From assembly GCA_028678965.1 (NCBI GenBank), contig JAJRCM010000083.1, positions 1 through 6,941 of the forward strand: a DNA stretch of 6,941 nt, read 5' to 3'. Source of the stretch: Methanomicrobiales archaeon. Lineage in GTDB: Archaea > Halobacteriota > Methanomicrobia > Methanomicrobiales > JACTUA01. Below are positions 1 through 5,614 of this stretch, piece after piece; position 1 is the stretch's first letter; each line of letters starts with the position of its first letter. The notes under the pieces were generated by a model, which was not told where the DNA came from, did not search any database, and saw nothing but the letters and a program-made list of their open reading frames with translations. The position numbers and the translations under genes were made by a program.

Positions 1-251
1 GGATGGTGGATCTGCTCACTACGACCGGCAGCGGCGATGTGGGGATCACCCTGGGGAAGATACCCCTTGAACTTAACCGGGCGCTGGATGAGTGCACACT
101 TATCATAGCTAAGGGAATGGCAAACTACGAATCACTAAGCGAGGTGCCCGGTCTCCCCCCCGTTGCTTATCTTATGGCGGTGAAGTGCGACCCCATCGCG
201 GAAAGTGTGGGTGTTCCCCGAGAATCGTATATCGCTCTTCTCACCACATAG
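1..251 (+). CDS. ARMT1/DUF89-type damage-control phosphatase, C-terminal part
   Basis: This is the 3' end of a gene entering from the left edge; the first full codon is at position 3, about 82 residues are visible, and the stop is TAG at 249-251. The visible part matches the C-terminal end of the DUF89 (ARMT1-like) metal-dependent phosphatase fold: a Gly/Ser-rich loop (TTTGSGDVG), then an amphipathic helix, then the family signature KGMANYESLSE (Lys-Gly, Asn, Glu and Ser-Glu conserved), then a strand ending in VKCDPIA and the GVP turn near the terminus. Family members hydrolyse phosphate from damaged or overflow phosphometabolites and need a divalent metal. The archaeal proteins are usually a little under 300 residues, so roughly 200 N-terminal residues, with most of the active site, lie outside the window. 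The ATG at 3-5 is internal, not a start. The gene converges on the TPR gene with only 4 bp between the stops. The family call is fairly firm; the substrate cannot be inferred. Confidence 0.85.
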   Translation, partial: MVDLLTTTGSGDVGITLGKIPLELNRALDECTLIIAKGMANYESLSEVPGLPPVAYLMAVKCDPIAESVGVPRESYIALLTT

Positions 252-255
252 CAGC

Positions 256-936
256 CTATTTCATTGCATCCAGGCACTGCTGCATCAATTTGTGTACCCG
301 CGGACTCTCTGGTGCTACCTCTCGAGCCCGCTCACAGTACTGGAGAGACTCCTCCACTCTTCCCAATGCGAGAAGACGGATAGTCAATTCTATAAGAATG
401 TCCAGATTGGTGACATCCATATGGTAGCCGCGCTGGAGAAGCTGGAGTGCTCCAATGTCATCTTTCTCCATCCTCGCCAGTTCATACCACAGCGCTGGCT
501 GGTTTGGCTTGTACCGACGGGCATTGATGAAGGACACCCTGGCCTTCTCCTTCTGTCCGAGGTCGAGCAGGGCAAGGCCGTGGGCTAACCACAGCTCCCC
601 ATCATATGCATTCTGCTCCACCAGGGCATCAAAGACCTCGAGAGCTTCTTCAGTCTTTTTTAATCGAAGGAGGGCAATCCCTGTTTTCAGCCAGGCCTGG
701 AAATTATCGGGTTCAAGATGGAGGGTCTGGATATACTTCTCGTATGCTTCTTTGAACCGACCGGTGGCGAAAAATACATCCCCCAGACCGATAAGAAAAT
801 CCGGATGGTCGGGAATTGTCTCGAGGGCTTTATGAAAGAACTCCATTGCCTCTTCGTAATCCTTAATATTGAGGCGGGTAATTCCCTCATTATACCATCC
901 GAGGGCATATCTTTTGCTCTTCGGTATTTCTTTCAT
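256..936 (-). CDS. TPR-repeat protein (226 aa)
   Basis: This is a soluble protein made almost entirely of tetratricopeptide repeats, with no signal peptide or membrane segment. Repeats can be placed at about residues 12-44 (YNEGITRLNIKDYEEAMEFF), 46-78 (GLGDVFFATGRFKEAYEKYI), 80-112 (KTGIALLRLKKTEEALEVF), 114-146 (AHGLALLDLGQKEKARVSF), a degenerate one at 148-176, and a last one at about 178-211. Helix A/B spacing and the Trp/Leu/Gly/Tyr, Ala and Pro consensus positions are clear in the first four. TPR arrays are protein-interaction scaffolds; nothing in the sequence names a partner. The ATG at 934-936 is preceded by a strong SD (GGAGG, 6 nt upstream). The gene is transcribed alone: it is separated from the protease upstream by 308 bp and faces the DUF89 gene tail to tail with no room for a conventional terminator. 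The function beyond the repeat class is unknown. Confidence 0.9.
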   Translation of the reverse strand: MKEIPKSKRYALGWYNEGITRLNIKDYEEAMEFFHKALETIPDHPDFLIGLGDVFFATGRFKEAYEKYIQTLHLEPDNFQAWLKTGIALLRLKKTEEALEVFDALVEQNAYDGELWLAHGLALLDLGQKEKARVSFINARRYKPNQPALWYELARMEKDDIGALQLLQRGYHMDVTNLDILIELTIRLLALGRVEESLQYCERAREVAPESPRVHKLMQQCLDAMK

Positions 937-1244
937 TCTCCCCCTCCTTTCTGTTGGGCCCCGTGATTCGCGTGAAAAAATGCCAGACCGCTACTAGGAA
1001 ATATTCTAACATGTGGTATATAGCATTTTATATCTGAATAATCGTTCAATAACCCGTTTGAGAGGATTTTTGAAGTCCTGAACCGGCATGCAGTCCGAGA
1101 ATCAAGTAAAAGAGGAGACAACAAAGGACTGCTTCCGGGTCGCAGACTTCCCCGTCACCTGTTGCGATAAGATCTCGATACTACCGACAATAATCCCTCG
1201 CAATGAGGATCTCTAATGCCCCCTCATCTCCCAAGGTAACCAAG
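937..1244. other. Intergenic region between TPR gene and M50 protease gene
   Basis: This 308-bp gap holds the 5' region of the TPR gene at its left end and the untranslated 3' flank of the protease gene at its right end. I find no RNA gene, repeat array or convincing ORF. The minus strand has short stop-free stretches (for example 1046-1180, preceded by an in-frame TAG at 1181-1183), but none has a start codon with an SD. There is no long T run on the minus strand after the protease stop, so a classical archaeal poly-T terminator is not evident. Confidence 0.6.
1014..1034 (-). promoter_or_regulatory. Candidate TATA region for the TPR gene
   Basis: Read on the minus strand, this stretch contains GATATAAAATG followed directly by CTATATACC, the most TATA-box-like sequence in the gap. 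A start site about 25 nt downstream would fall near 995-1005, giving a leader of roughly 60-70 nt that contains the GGAGG ribosome-binding site at 943-947. This is based on composition and position only; a second AT-rich patch (AATATT) lies just downstream and could serve instead. Confidence 0.35.
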
Positions 1245-2543
1245 TTAAATATGGAGCAGATAAGGGAGCGCAATCAACGATACCATCAGGAAAAGCATTA
1301 CCCAGCTGACGGTCATGACCACCTTATCAGTGAACCGCTCCCAACCACGGCGTTTCAGCATTCCCTCCAGACCCTCTTTCATAATGTACCCGCCATCGAG
1401 AGGAACCATGGGGATAGCATTGAAGATGCCTACATTCAGATTAATCCAGCCACACCAGAAGAGGAGGTGCACTAGCGTCCAGAACTGTGTGAATGGCACG
1501 GTGAAGTAGGAGATCTCAACGGTATCGAACGCAAGCATCCTCAGGTACTGTCCAGTGGAAGAACTATCGAACGGAAGGGTAAGCAGGTAGAGGAATCCCT
1601 GGGGAGTTCTGAGTGCGTCGGCAATACGGGCGGTGACTTCATCGCTCGGGTAATAGTACACCCCCATGAATCCACTCTCCCTGACCGGTACCATTTCCTG
1701 GGGCCACGCCGACAGGGTGAGTGAATACGTCTTCGATATTCCCTCGTGCTCCACGAGAAGGGTGATACGATCACCCGGTCGAGTGTTATTGAGAAGTGAA
1801 GCAACATCCATTGGCGTTCTCACCGATTGGCCATTTATCTCGCGGATGATTGAATTGGAGGGAATGCCCGCCTCATAGGCAGGATATCCTTTATAGATAC
1901 CATGAATCACCGGCGCAGTCGGAGCGGCGATCATGCCCAGCACTGAGATCAGTGCTAGAAAGCAGATAAGGCCAATAGCCAGGTTGTTGATGATTCCTGC
2001 TCCAAACATCCGCGCTTTGGGTACCCGGGCCGCTTTCTGGAGATCATCCTCATCTGGTTCCACAAAGAACCCGATAGGGATGATGGCAACGAGGATACCG
2101 ACACTCTTCACCCGGATCCCCTCCACCCTGCACAAGATGCCGTGACCCAGTTCATGGATTCCTATCGTGAGGAAGAATGCGAACCATACCGCAAGCGTCG
2201 ATGGGACGTAGTCGTTGATCCCGGGAAGGAGAAGGATATTTTGTGGCTCATAGATACCAATAGGTTCAGGCTGGAAGAGGAGGGTATAGCGGAGGGAGAA
2301 GATCAGCAGCAGGGACATCAGGATGGAGATGATTGCCACCATCAGTACGCCAATGCTGCCATACACTCTGAAGAAGTACCCGAATCTGGTGAACCGGTCA
2401 AAGAACCCGACATTATAACTCCTTATAGCCATAATCGGGCCATAAAACGTGATTCGGTCACCGAGCGGCCTTCTTATATAGAGGATGGATGCGATGAGGC
2501 CATAGGCAATAAGGAGTGAAATGAGGAGGTAATACCAGTCCAT
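1245..2543 (-). CDS. Site-2-type M50 membrane metalloprotease with PDZ domain
   Basis: This is a 432-residue polytopic membrane zinc protease of the M50/S2P group, which cut substrates within the lipid bilayer. The zinc motif HELGH is at residues 130-134 inside a hydrophobic segment, and the second signature NAIPMVPLDGG is at 375-385, with Asp383 the expected third zinc ligand. Between them lie a VEPDE loop (161-165), another membrane segment (about 182-205) and a PDZ-like domain (about 213-277, with YPAYEAGIPSNSIIREING). Further hydrophobic segments are at about 1-24, 62-86, 115-161, 352-375 and 406-430. The ATG at 2541-2543 is the first possible start because a TAG stop directly precedes it in frame; its SD (AAGGT) is short-spaced at 2 nt. 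The gene follows RNase HII by 58 bp and may share its transcript. Both catalytic motifs are intact. In other lineages such proteases release membrane-anchored regulators; no anti-sigma-like or similar substrate is visible nearby, so the target is unknown. Confidence 0.92.
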   Translation of the reverse strand: MDWYYLLISLLIAYGLIASILYIRRPLGDRITFYGPIMAIRSYNVGFFDRFTRFGYFFRVYGSIGVLMVAIISILMSLLLIFSLRYTLLFQPEPIGIYEPQNILLLPGINDYVPSTLAVWFAFFLTIGIHELGHGILCRVEGIRVKSVGILVAIIPIGFFVEPDEDDLQKAARVPKARMFGAGIINNLAIGLICFLALISVLGMIAAPTAPVIHGIYKGYPAYEAGIPSNSIIREINGQSVRTPMDVASLLNNTRPGDRITLLVEHEGISKTYSLTLSAWPQEMVPVRESGFMGVYYYPSDEVTARIADALRTPQGFLYLLTLPFDSSSTGQYLRMLAFDTVEISYFTVPFTQFWTLVHLLFWCGWINLNVGIFNAIPMVPLDGGYIMKEGLEGMLKRRGWERFTDKVVMTVSWVMLFLMVSLIALPYLLHI

Positions 2544-2601
2544 CTACCTTAGATGGGCTGCCATGCTAGTAAATAGTGACGATCTCGCAGAAGAAATGCA
2601 A

Positions 2602-3243
2602 TTATTTGAAATCTGAAAAATGGGTCTGAGAATAGGAAGAGAGACAGTCGCTAACCGTCTGCCATGATGTTCTGGCGAAAGGCGGTGGCCGACCATGTTC
2701 ATTGATGTACCGTACAAGAAAGGTCCGCGTCACAGGATCTGCAGGATATCCGCTTCCCAGCGCCCCGTATCGCTGCCTCAGCGCTGCCACCTCCCGGTCC
2801 CGTACGACTTTGGCGATAATACTTGCTGCTCCCACGACGGGGTAGGTATGATCTGCCTTGTGCTCAGCAATAATCGTGCAGTCATGATCCAAGAGTGCCC
2901 GCAGGCGCGCCCCATACCGGGCCGCGTTGACATCACAGGCATCAACATACACAATTGCAGGACAGAGCTGGGTAATCACTGCTGCATGGGCGCGGACCAC
3001 ACACTCGTTCATAGTCATCACCTGGAGATACCGATCGATTGATGGAGCATCGATACATACGATTGCAGTTTTGAAACGAATACTGATCTCCGTAAAGAGT
3101 ACTTCTCTCCGTGATGGAGAGATTTTTTTTGAGTCTTTCGCCCCGAGACGGGCACATTCCCGGGGGTCATCGCAACAGACTGCAGCCACGACAAGAGGAC
3201 CAAAGACCGCCCCTTTGCCCGCCTCATCGACACCACAGATCAT
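2602..3243 (-). CDS. rnhB: Ribonuclease HII
   Basis: This enzyme nicks RNA in RNA-DNA hybrids and 5' of single ribonucleotides in DNA, starting ribonucleotide excision repair. With the ATG at 3241-3243 the protein is 213 residues, typical for archaeal RNase HII. Motifs in order are GVDEAGKG (Asp6, Glu7 catalytic; the GKG loop contacts the ribonucleotide), DSKK (37-40), VDACDVN (Asp101 catalytic), EHKADHTYPVVGAASIIAKVVRD (Asp131 catalytic, then the conserved AASIIAKV helix), GSGYPADP (Tyr166) and RTSWQT (191-196). The acid in KAD marks HII rather than HIII, which has Glu there, and there is no N-terminal HIII domain. A longer frame from TTG at 3265-3267 exists, but the ATG is preferred: it has an SD (GGAAGGTG at 3248-3255, 4 nt away) and begins where homologues begin. 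It is the first gene of a possible two-gene unit with the M50 protease and is divergent from trkA. The FGPLVVAAV segment is somewhat HIII-like. Confidence 0.96.
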   Translation of the reverse strand: MICGVDEAGKGAVFGPLVVAAVCCDDPRECARLGAKDSKKISPSRREVLFTEISIRFKTAIVCIDAPSIDRYLQVMTMNECVVRAHAAVITQLCPAIVYVDACDVNAARYGARLRALLDHDCTIIAEHKADHTYPVVGAASIIAKVVRDREVAALRQRYGALGSGYPADPVTRTFLVRYINEHGRPPPFARTSWQTVSDCLSSYSQTHFSDFK

Positions 3244-3288
3244 CCTACACCTTCCCCCCCGGCTCAAGGGAATATGGGGTTTTCGGGC

Positions 3289-3298
3289 CCTATATCTT
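3289..3298 (-). promoter_or_regulatory. Candidate TATA box for rnhB
   Basis: On the minus strand AGAAGATATAGGG lies about 48 bp upstream of the rnhB ATG. A start site about 25 nt downstream, near 3267, would give a short leader that still contains the SD at 3248-3255. The geometry is right for an archaeal promoter; the match to a TATA consensus is moderate. Confidence 0.4.
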
Positions 3299-3429
3299 CT
3301 TTCCTATCACGCTGGGATGTCTTAACCCATGAAGAGGGAGGAAACGACAGGCAAAAAATGACGATATAACGCATGAAACTTGAAAATCACGAATCAGAAA
3401 CTAATTATTCTCCCACGAATATTCCCGAT

Positions 3430-3495
3430 ACAGGTCCGTGGCGTGAACCCCCCCTTTTTCGCACTGCACGACCTTTAGGGACGGCACGGACCTGT
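3430..3495. repeat. Long-spacer inverted repeat (11-bp perfect arms)
   Basis: ACAGGTCCGTG at 3430-3440 is the exact reverse complement of CACGGACCTGT at 3485-3495. After one mismatch, three more bases pair (CGT with ACG), giving a 15-position stem with one interruption. The 44-bp spacer contains a C7T5 run (3448-3459) and a possible inner CCCT/AGGG pairing. It lies about 95 bp upstream of trkA. It could be a structured leader or small RNA, or a pair of protein-binding half sites. No known riboswitch or RNA family is recognised. Confidence 0.7.
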
Positions 3496-3514
3496 CCTTT
3501 CGGTCTGGGAAGGA
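3495..3514 (+). repeat. Short hairpin adjoining the long inverted repeat
   Basis: TCCTTTC (3495-3501) can pair with GGAAGGA (3508-3514), a 7-bp stem with one G-U pair if read as plus-strand RNA, leaving a 6-nt loop. It shares its first base with the end of the preceding inverted repeat, so the two would stack as consecutive helices if transcribed. No T run follows, so it is not an obvious terminator. Confidence 0.45.
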
Positions 3515-3533
3515 GATATTAGAGTAACCCTAT

Positions 3534-3551
3534 CACGATCGTTTGATCGTG
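3534..3551. promoter_or_regulatory. Perfect inverted repeat upstream of trkA, possible operator
   Basis: CACGATC, GTTT and GATCGTG form a perfect 7-bp inverted repeat with a 4-bp centre. It ends 38 bp before the trkA ATG, just upstream of where a TATA element would lie for a leaderless or near-leaderless trkA transcript (AT-rich ATTATTA at 3558-3564). This position suits a regulator-binding site for a dimeric helix-turn-helix protein. As RNA it would be a 7-bp hairpin with a tetraloop, but there is no downstream T run. The regulator is unknown. Confidence 0.5.
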
Positions 3552-3566
3552 CATGAGATTATTAGG

Positions 3567-3590
3567 ATGCTACAACAATTCATTCTCTGA
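3567..3590 (+). other. Seven-codon leader frame overlapping the trkA start
   Basis: An ATG at 3567-3569 opens a frame for MLQQFIL that ends in TGA at 3588-3590, so the last A of the stop is the first A of the trkA ATG (TGATG). Such overlaps favour re-initiation. The ATG has AGG immediately before it but no properly spaced SD, so whether it is translated is doubtful; chance is a fair alternative for so short a frame. Confidence 0.25.
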
Positions 3591-4258
3591 TGTATCTCAT
3601 CATCGTTGGCCTTGGCGGAATCGGCAGGAACTTGACAGCAATTGCCTCTGAACACGGGAACAATGTAGTGGTAATCGATCAGGATGAAACGAAATGCAGC
3701 GACATTCTGGAGCATCACGATGTTCTTGCTATCACCGGAAATGCCACTGATAAGACTGTGCTGGAGGATGCGGGCATTGACCGTGCTGATGCTCTCGTGT
3801 CCACTACCAGCGATGATGCGGTCAATTTAATGACTTGCTGGCTGGCCAAACGTTTCAAAGTCCAGAATGTGGTCTCCATTGTGAACCAGAAAGCACATTC
3901 TGATCTCTTCAAAGAGGTGGGGGTGAAAATCAGTGAGAACCCCGATGAACTTGTTGCCAACCGGCTCTTCTACTGGGCCGTCAACCCCAAAATGCAACAG
4001 CTGGTCTCTATTCCCGGGGGTTCAATTTTCGAGATCATTGCCGAGGAGGGTGCGTCCATCATCGACCGTGAAATTCGGGAAATTATCGTGAAAAATTTCG
4101 TTTTTATCGCTATCCGGCGGGCAAGCGGCGAATTAATTATTCCCAGTGGAGCAGTGAAGATCCGTCCAAATGACACCATCCTTGTCTTTACCAAAAAAGA
4201 ATCGGAAGCGGAGTGCATGCGCCTCCTCAACAAGCAATTCAAACCTTCAGCTGATTGA
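3590..4258 (+). CDS. trkA: TrkA-type potassium transport regulatory subunit (RCK protein)
   Basis: This is a 222-residue cytoplasmic NAD-binding regulator of a potassium transporter or channel. The N-terminal RCK_N Rossmann domain (about 1-125) opens with [15 protein letters not shown] (the GxGxxG turn at residues 7-12) and has an Asp at the end of strand 2 (VVVID, Asp30) that favours NAD(H) over NADP(H). The downstream GNATD (50-54) and TSDD motifs are typical. A TrkA_C/RCK_C domain follows at about 138-202 (GGSIFEII ... [21 protein letters not shown]). The length equals a single-unit archaeal TrkA. The ATG is the first in frame after TAG at 3563-3565 and has no SD, so a leaderless transcript or re-initiation from the short upstream frame is plausible. 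No TrkH-like membrane partner is in the window. The gene ends 12 bp inside the convergent reductase gene. Confidence 0.93.
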   Translation: MYLIIVGLGGIGRNLTAIASEHGNNVVVIDQDETKCSDILEHHDVLAITGNATDKTVLEDAGIDRADALVSTTSDDAVNLMTCWLAKRFKVQNVVSIVNQKAHSDLFKEVGVKISENPDELVANRLFYWAVNPKMQQLVSIPGGSIFEIIAEEGASIIDREIREIIVKNFVFIAIRRASGELIIPSGAVKIRPNDTILVFTKKESEAECMRLLNKQFKPSAD

Positions 4259-5443
4259 GTCTTTGAGGGCTTTCAGCTCCAGGAGCAATTTCGGATTCCT
4301 GGTGATCAGTTCACGGACAAGGGTGAAGGTGCTGAACTCCTTCAAGTTGATGTGAGATATCGATTTGACCAGGGCATTCAGCTTCTCATCAGAGAGGGTG
4401 ATAAAGAACTCCTTTATTTTGTAGTTACGTTCGATTGCCTTTCCCATTTTCGATTTCCGCCATTCTTTGTCATAAACGGAGAGTGCTTCGCATCCACAGT
4501 CTCCCTGGGCAATGCAGGATGCGGCGACTTCTGCAGCGAGTTTACCCGTGAACATGGTGTTATAGATGCCTCCACCAGTGAGAGGATCGCTGACCCGTGC
4601 GGCATCTCCCACGACCATCAACCCATCAGCAACCGTGGTCTGGAGAGGTTTGCAGACCGGTACTCCTCCCACGATACACTCTATGGGTTTACCCCTTGGG
4701 AAGTGATCAGCAACAAAACGGTCAAGGTAATCTTTTGGACGCCTGCCTGGACCACAACACCTCGGACTTATCCCGATTCCCACGTTGGCGCTCCTCTCTC
4801 CCTTGGGAAAGACCCAGATATATCCCTCGGGAGCAATTGTATTACCCAGAAAAAAAACAGTGGTATGTGGCTCGATATCGATGTCCGTGAGAAGGTACTG
4901 AGCGCAGGTAGCAAGTTCCCGTATGGGGATAGTTGTATCTATCCCGCACCAGCGAGCGAATTTGGATTCCACCCCATCTGCAGCAATGGTGACCGGTGCT
5001 GTCACGTCCTTCACCTTCCCGCAGAATTCGAGTCGTGCCCCTTTCACCGTACCGTTCTCTAGGATGGGTGCAACTGCTCGGGTCTTGACCTGCACATCAG
5101 AACCTGCCTCTGCTGCTTTCCATACCAGCTCCCGGTCAAAAATTTTTCGGTCGAGGATGTAACCTACTTCATTTCCTGCAAACTGGGGATCGAGCTGGAG
5201 CGAGGTACCATCGGGTACGATGATCTTTGCACTGTCAATCTCTGCAGAGATCCACCTGGGATCAGGGGATATAAATTCCTGGAGGAGTTCTTTCCCTATC
5301 CCTTCGGCACAGCGTACCGGGGCACCAATCGCCGGTCGTTTCTCCACAAGGCAGACACTGAGCCCTTTTTCCGCTGCGGTTCTAGCCGCCATTGCTCCGC
5401 CGGGACCTCCCCCGATCACCAGAATATCATAGGCGTCCTTCAT
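4247..5443 (-). CDS. Geranylgeranyl reductase family flavoprotein (archaeal lipid saturation)
   Basis: This is a 398-residue FAD enzyme of the digeranylgeranylglycerophospholipid reductase group, which hydrogenates the double bonds of archaeal membrane-lipid isoprenoid chains. The dinucleotide motif [19 protein letters not shown] is followed by Glu34 for ribose binding. PVRCAEGI (42-49) is the family Cys motif, PEGYIWVFP (205-213) is the PxxYxWxFP lipid-pocket signature, and [15 protein letters not shown] (279-293) is the second FAD motif. Cys310 follows and might pair with Cys45, as I recall a redox cysteine pair in a Sulfolobus homologue; that is unverified here. The start is well supported by GGAGGT at 5449-5454, 5 nt upstream and lying inside the ferredoxin gene. 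The gene overlaps the ferredoxin by 17 nt, so the two are surely cotranscribed and probably partners. All motifs are intact. Which double bonds or quinone-like substrates it reduces cannot be fixed from sequence. Confidence 0.93.
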   Translation of the reverse strand: MKDAYDILVIGGGPGGAMAARTAAEKGLSVCLVEKRPAIGAPVRCAEGIGKELLQEFISPDPRWISAEIDSAKIIVPDGTSLQLDPQFAGNEVGYILDRKIFDRELVWKAAEAGSDVQVKTRAVAPILENGTVKGARLEFCGKVKDVTAPVTIAADGVESKFARWCGIDTTIPIRELATCAQYLLTDIDIEPHTTVFFLGNTIAPEGYIWVFPKGERSANVGIGISPRCCGPGRRPKDYLDRFVADHFPRGKPIECIVGGVPVCKPLQTTVADGLMVVGDAARVSDPLTGGGIYNTMFTGKLAAEVAASCIAQGDCGCEALSVYDKEWRKSKMGKAIERNYKIKEFFITLSDEKLNALVKSISHINLKEFSTFTLVRELITRNPKLLLELKALKDSIS

Positions 5444-5612
5444 GATCTACCTCCAGTGCTCCCAGCGGGCACGCTTTGGTGCAGATACCGCAACTGATAC
5501 ATTTCTCGTCCACCTCCAGGTATGCATCGATCAACTCCAGCGCCCCTTCGGGACAAACAGAGACGCAGGCGCCGCAGTATCCACAGATCTCTCGGTGTAT
5601 GGTCAGCATCAT
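5427..5612 (-). CDS. 2[4Fe-4S] ferredoxin, likely electron donor to the reductase
   Basis: This is a 61-residue low-potential electron carrier with two complete cluster motifs: [12 protein letters not shown] (Cys10, 13, 16, 20) and [12 protein letters not shown] (Cys38, 41, 44, 48). The last Cys of each motif completes the other cluster, as in clostridial-type ferredoxins. The frame could be extended to a TTG at 5634-5636, but tandem ATG codons at 5610-5612 and 5607-5609 lie just 2 and 5 nt after the stop of the upstream nuclease gene. No SD precedes them, so translation probably depends on termination of the nuclease (TGA-GA-ATG-ATG). The 3' end overlaps the reductase start by 17 nt and carries its SD. 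From memory, a ferredoxin next to the reductase gene in Methanosarcina acetivorans supports full lipid reduction when both are made in E. coli; the same role is inferred here from synteny. Confidence 0.93.
   Translation of the reverse strand: MMLTIHREICGYCGACVSVCPEGALELIDAYLEVDEKCISCGICTKACPLGALEVDHEGRL
5449..5454 (-). promoter_or_regulatory. Ribosome-binding site of the reductase inside the ferredoxin gene
   Basis: GGAGGT on the minus strand, 5 nt before the reductase ATG, is a full match to the archaeal SD core. It is embedded in ferredoxin codons for Leu-Glu-Val, and it fixes the reductase start within the 17-nt overlap. Confidence 0.8.
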
Positions 5613-5614
5613 TC

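Larger units (their letters stand above)
3244..3589. other. Divergent intergenic region rnhB-trkA, rich in inverted repeats
   Basis: This 346-bp spacer separates two genes transcribed away from each other. From left to right it holds the rnhB ribosome-binding site and a TATA-like element near 3290-3297, an AT-rich stretch with a GATATAAC element on the plus strand at 3362-3369, a long-spacer inverted repeat at 3430-3495, an adjoining 7-bp hairpin at 3495-3514, a perfect 7-bp inverted repeat at 3534-3551 and a 7-codon leader frame ending at the trkA start. A 49-codon plus-strand frame (3373-3522) crosses it but has no SD and runs through both inverted-repeat arms, so I do not call it a gene. 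Confidence 0.6.

Noticed and set aside
1046..1250. A minus-strand reading frame downstream of the protease, interrupted only by one TAG at 1181-1183, which could suggest a pseudogene or amber read-through
   Set aside because: The two pieces are only about 20 and 44 codons, have no start codon with an SD and resemble no family. Another frame over the same stretch is also open, so chance explains it.
2142..2519. A 125-codon plus-strand frame antisense to the M50 protease, rich in Glu
   Set aside because: It lies wholly within the well-supported protease gene, and its acidic composition mirrors hydrophobic membrane-segment codons read in reverse.
3244..3267. Upstream TTG start for RNase HII adding eight residues
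   Set aside because: The ATG at 3241-3243 has a properly spaced SD and begins where RNase HII proteins normally begin; the SD itself would fall inside the extension.
3448..3459. C7T5 tract as a phase-variable repeat or a terminator
   Set aside because: It is not inside a supported gene, and no upstream plus-strand gene needs a terminator there. I kept it only as part of the inverted-repeat spacer.
3373..3522. A 49-codon plus-strand frame (starting MKLENHESET) in the rnhB-trkA gap
   Set aside because: It has no SD, it runs through both arms of the inverted repeat and the C7T5 run, and the translated second half is Arg/Pro/Thr-rich with no family resemblance. It could still be real if conserved in relatives.
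4352..5062. A 236-codon open frame on the plus strand, antisense to the lipid reductase
   Set aside because: It is a shadow of the reductase frame: no SD, no recognisable motif, and the opposite strand carries every conserved FAD-reductase motif.
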